Positions 60,996 to 64,000 of a stretch of 64,000 bases of DNA are shown piece by piece; the first letter of the stretch is position 1; each line of letters starts with the position of its first letter. The DNA lies in NCBI RefSeq assembly GCF_907164915.1, contig NC_061869.1, forward strand, positions 15,911,125 to 15,975,124, written 5' to 3'. Source of the DNA: Impatiens glandulifera. Its lineage: Eukaryota; Streptophyta; Magnoliopsida; Ericales; Balsaminaceae. The notes below the pieces were generated by a model. The model did no database searches. It worked only from the letters and a program-made list of their open reading frames with translations, and was not told where the DNA came from. Both the position numbers and the translations under genes were made by a program.

Positions 60996-61646
60996 ATGTC
61001 TCAGTTTCCCAACATTCTTCAGGTTGATTTTCAATTCTGCTCAACCACAGATCAATATGAGATATATAAAATGATCAAATCTCTAGAGGAAACCGGCCTT
61101 CAGTGTTTCCTAGACAACAAACATACTATCTATCCGGAATCCATTTTGGAATTCTTCTACCACGCAAAGGTGTTTAGGGGCACCCCCCACTTTGAAACCC
61201 ACATTCAATCCAAAGTGGGAGGCATTGTCTTTGATTTCACCGAACGGGACTTTGCGCGGTGTCTTAGCCTGCCAAGGCACGGGATAACAGATCTAGACAT
61301 TCCGGCAGATGTAAAGGCCGAGGTCTCCATCGCCTTTTCCCGGTCTGACGAACCAGTTGAAGATCACGGAGCAAAATCACGTCTGAGAGCTGAATATCAG
61401 CTTCTAAATGATGTGCTCGGTAAGAGCATCTTTGGAAAGGATGTCACAAATACCTACAGTGTCTCGAACTTCAACATGATGGCGGCTATAATCACCGGCA
61501 CACCGGTAAACTGGTCTAGAGTGCTTTTTGACATCCTTACTTGGATGGTCGACATCCGATCAGTCGGTTTCATCCCCCAACTAAGTTGTCTCCTTGTGGA
61601 GCTTGGAGTCCCAACCTGTCCCGGCGAAGGTTTGAACCAAGCTTAG
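60996..61646 (+). CDS. Downstream ORF X1: plant-transposon-protein-like, probably nonsense-truncated
   Basis: 216 codons. Residues 25-185 share with X2 and X3 a pattern: an (E/K)TGL..FL motif, a following acidic helix with (E/A)FF, an F.(I/V).E..FA..L.LP..G segment, then a central helix with Y..N..IM. This looks like the putative plant transposon protein domain (Transposase_32) often found in retroelements. The TAG at 61644-61646 is followed in frame by 38 more codons, basic (RRFERAWRRRNRNN), to TGA, so the stop may be a recent CAG-to-TAG change. The function of this ORF is unknown. Confidence 0.6.
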   Translation: MSQFPNILQVDFQFCSTTDQYEIYKMIKSLEETGLQCFLDNKHTIYPESILEFFYHAKVFRGTPHFETHIQSKVGGIVFDFTERDFARCLSLPRHGITDLDIPADVKAEVSIAFSRSDEPVEDHGAKSRLRAEYQLLNDVLGKSIFGKDVTNTYSVSNFNMMAAIITGTPVNWSRVLFDILTWMVDIRSVGFIPQLSCLLVELGVPTCPGEGLNQA

Positions 61647-62164
61647 GTGCTCACCAAAGAAGTAACTGACCCATTTTATAGGCGGTTCGAGAGGGCCTGG
61701 AGGAGAAGAAACCGCAACAACGGTGATGTCAACACCTATGCACCTTGAGTCACTCCTTCCTGCACCCGGTCGTTTTGCTTCATGCACCGGGTGTACTTTT
61801 CACCAACTCAAGTTTGATCGTTTCGGCTTTATCCATGTCTATTTCGGCTTTATTTATGACTTTCTTGATTTCATGTTTTCTTCATCGTTCTTTATGCCAC
61901 TTTCGGCATTGTCCCTGTTATTTTCGGCTTCAATCTAATATCGGTTATGTTTATGTGCATTTAATGGGATAATCCCAATTAATGAGATAACCTCCAACCA
62001 CCCGCACATTTAATATCCAACTAACCTAGTTACTTCCCAACCAACACCTACCTTGGGCTTTGCAATCTGCCGCTTCCCCATGCGCCTTGAAAAGGTAAAG
62101 ATTCCTTTCCTTAATAAAACAAAACTGACCATCAATGCTCAGATTTTCCCTCCAAAACCGATCC
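61647..62164 (+). other. Region between X1 and X2
   Basis: Contains the in-frame tail of X1 to about 61748, then TTTCGGCTTTAT-type repeats near 61818-61935 and no supported gene. Confidence 0.45.
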
Positions 62165-62172
62165 TATATAAG
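62165..62172 (+). promoter_or_regulatory. TATA box before downstream ORF X2
   Basis: TATATAAG, 96 bases before the ATG at 62261. Confidence 0.5.
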
Positions 62173-62260
62173 GAGCCATCCACTACTCATTTTATCACAT
62201 CCGAAAAGCACAAACTCACTTCTGATATTCTTGAATCCCGTCTCTCTCAATACCGAAATC

Positions 62261-62947
62261 ATGCCGAGCAGAACTCTGGGAAACTTTCTAAGCATTGATT
62301 TCAACTCTTGCATGGGCGAGAGGGACTGTACTACTAAGCAGAAACTCATGTATGACTCTCTCGCTGAAACCGGTCTTCAACCTTTTCTTGAAGAGGCCGG
62401 TCCTATTCTCCTAGACGATGTCAAGGCCTTCTTTCGAAGCGCCTGCATCAGGGGAAAGTACATCGTCTCTACTGTCAGAGACCATACGTTCTGGATCGAT
62501 GAGGTTGAATTTGCCTCACTATTCGGTCTACCCACTGAAGGTTTCTCTGACTTTCTGACTATTCAGGACCTTGCGGGATTTGAAACCGCGCAATACCTGT
62601 CGGCCACCCCTTCTCCGGTGGAACACTTTGGGCCAAAAACCCAACTTGCTAGTCACGGTCAGCTACTGCTCGAAATCGTGACCCGGTCGATTCTGTGTCA
62701 ATCACCGAATCAACGATATTCTAGGAATACCTACAACATCATGACCCACATTCTTTGCGAATCGGCCATCAACTGGTCAACGGTCATATGGGAAAACCTA
62801 AAGAATATGGTGCTGACCAAGAAAGGGCTCGGTTATGCACCGCATATTAGCAAGCTAATTCTTGGGTACCGACCAGAGTTCGGACCGGGCACACCGGCTT
62901 CTTCTTCAAACATCCTCGACAGGGATTCAGCAATAGAACGAATCTGA
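62261..62947 (+). CDS. Downstream ORF X2: plant-transposon-protein-like
   Basis: 228 codons from the ATG at 62261. I prefer it over an upstream in-frame ATG at 62135, which lies before the TATA box. The domain follows the X1 pattern: AETGLQPFL, VKAFFRSA, a FWIDEVEFASLFGLPTEG segment, a VEHFGPKTQLASHGQLL part and NTYNIMTHIL..AINWS, which aligns with X1 FNMMAAII..PVNWS. The C-terminus ends without the basic tail of X1. No transposase catalytic triad is visible. It probably belongs to the retroelement rather than the host. Confidence 0.6.
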   Translation: MPSRTLGNFLSIDFNSCMGERDCTTKQKLMYDSLAETGLQPFLEEAGPILLDDVKAFFRSACIRGKYIVSTVRDHTFWIDEVEFASLFGLPTEGFSDFLTIQDLAGFETAQYLSATPSPVEHFGPKTQLASHGQLLLEIVTRSILCQSPNQRYSRNTYNIMTHILCESAINWSTVIWENLKNMVLTKKGLGYAPHISKLILGYRPEFGPGTPASSSNILDRDSAIERI

Positions 62948-63407
62948 AGAATGTCTTTTCAATAGGCTGTACTTTACATTATTTCTGTATGCCTATTTCT
63001 GTACCGAATCTTATGTCGGTTTCCTTTCTCTACTATTTCTTGAATTTTAATATCATTTCAGTTTAAATGACCGTGTCTTCTCAATTCTTTGAACATTTAT
63101 CTAAGTAACCGGTTAACATCTTCAAACTATAACCGCGTTCTTATCCGGTCACATAAAATCTGCTCAATCTGTTAACACTTTAATCACTCAAAATAACCAA
63201 TTGGACTTAGAAACCGTTCAATCAACCGGTTTCAAAGAAACGAGTGCGTCATCAATGACATAAGCAAAGGATTTTGGAGGGAAATCTCCCGCCCAAAATT
63301 GCCGCCCCCTTTTTTTTGTTTTACCGCCCATAGTTTGGCGCCACTTCCATTTGGAGGGAAAATTCCCGCCCATTATTGATGGGACGGTTGTGCTTCCAAA
63401 CCGCATC
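62948..63407 (+). other. Region between X2 and X3
   Basis: No supported gene. Two GGGAA(A/T)TTCCCGCCC-like palindromic elements at 63278-63295 and 63355-63371 flank a T-run; they sit 35-130 bases before the next TATA box and may be promoter elements (GGCGCC-type, E2F-like). Confidence 0.35.
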
Positions 63408-63415
63408 TATAAAAG
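63408..63415 (+). promoter_or_regulatory. TATA box before downstream ORF X3
   Basis: TATAAAAG, 115 bases before the ATG at 63523, followed by a CT-rich leader typical of plant 5' UTRs. Confidence 0.6.
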
Positions 63416-63522
63416 GGACCTTCGGTCATTTTGTTTCATTCTCACGCGAATCTACTTTCTCTCTCTAAGCTCTCTAACTCTTTTGAAGCGGTTCTCTCTC
63501 TCACACTCTCAAACTCTATAAC

Positions 63523-64000
63523 ATGGGGCGTGATTCGGCTTTATTCAAACTCTATTCTCAGGTGGATTTCGAGGAAATCCGGTTGAATGGTACGACCGAG
63601 GCGAAGGAAGTTATTGACCGGGTAATCAAAACCGGTCTGGAATATTTCCTCGGCGGTCCTCATGTTATTTACAAAGATGCGGTCGAAGAGTTCTTCAAAA
63701 CCGCAACCGTTGCCTACGACAAGATCACCGCAACTGTATGCGGTTCCCAAATAGAGCTCACCGAAGCATTGGTGGCCGAGAGCCTGCATCTTCCAACAAC
63801 CGGCCAGGATGCAACGGCAGAAATAGAGCAGGACACCTTTGAGGCGGCTTGCCACATTCTATCGGCAACTAATGAGCCGATCAAAACATCCGGGAGCAAA
63901 CAAATGCTGAAGCCGGAGCTAATCCCGGTATGTGACATCTTCGCACGAGCGATTCTGGCGAGGGGAGGAAACCTCAGCAACCTCACAAGAGATAAAATCA
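63523..64000 (+). CDS. Downstream ORF X3, open at the window end (partial)
   Basis: Starts MGRDSALFKLYSQVDFEEIR and is open for 159 codons to the last base of the window. The family pattern is present: IKTGLEYFL, DAVEEFFKTA, IELTEALVAESLHLPTTG and a LIPVCDIFARAIL helix aligning with the central helix of X1 and X2. The true 3' end and any C-terminal tail are outside. It has the strongest promoter context of the three. Confidence 0.6.
   Translation, partial: MGRDSALFKLYSQVDFEEIRLNGTTEAKEVIDRVIKTGLEYFLGGPHVIYKDAVEEFFKTATVAYDKITATVCGSQIELTEALVAESLHLPTTGQDATAEIEQDTFEAACHILSATNEPIKTSGSKQMLKPELIPVCDIFARAILARGGNLSNLTRDKI

Noticed and set aside
61723..61972. Hydrophobic frames between X1 and X2 as an envelope-like transmembrane protein
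   Set aside because: Short, overlapping in two frames, and caused by TTTCGGCTTTAT-type repeats.

Overview
This is nuclear DNA from a flowering plant, probably a eudicot. The evidence is GT-AG introns, very AT-rich spacers, Ty1/copia LTR retrotransposons with an initiator-Met tRNA primer site, and CACTA (En/Spm) transposase fragments. I cannot name the species. No bacterial features, rRNA or tRNA genes or CRISPR arrays are visible.

Layout. 1-2104: 3' end of a copia-type LTR element (degenerate last ORF plus 3' LTR). 2105-49599: a nested tandem array. Its basic unit of about 3.05 kb carries a three-exon gene for a small secreted eight-cysteine peptide, called ESP here, whose cysteine pattern resembles the plant ESF1/MEG (embryo surrounding factor / maternally expressed gene) family. 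Nine ESP loci (ESP0-ESP8) are recognisable. ESP6 and ESP7 are intact and encode the same 89-residue preprotein. ESP4 has lost its intron-2 acceptor but keeps an in-frame substitute. The others are broken by frameshifts, deletions or LTR sequence. An insertion of about 8.2 kb sits in one ESP spacer and has been copied with the array in a unit of about 11.33 kb. It holds decayed CACTA fragments on the minus strand, large palindromic repeat arrays, and a second, unrelated secreted-peptide gene (DEF), a six-cysteine defensin-like (CS-alpha-beta type) gene with one intron. DEF1 and DEF2 are intact; DEF3 is frameshifted and cut by a retrotransposon. A 500-base N gap (41852-42351) interrupts the array, and its flanks are rich in single-base indels.

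49600-53842: a decayed Ty1/copia element on the minus strand with 3' LTR, polypurine tract, RNase H, RT, integrase, protease and gag, and many stop codons of the C-to-T type. 53843-54865: GC-richer unassigned sequence, including a reading frame cut by the next element. 54866-64000: a larger copia element on the plus strand (1308-bp 5' LTR, PBS, gag-pol) that runs off the right edge. Downstream of pol it carries three tandem divergent copies of one ORF family, each behind its own TATA-like box; the third is still open at the window end.

The gene content reads as a birth-and-death cluster of two secreted cysteine-rich peptide families co-amplified in tandem and invaded by transposons. Splice structures were read by eye from recurring exon boundaries and phases; expression is unknown.
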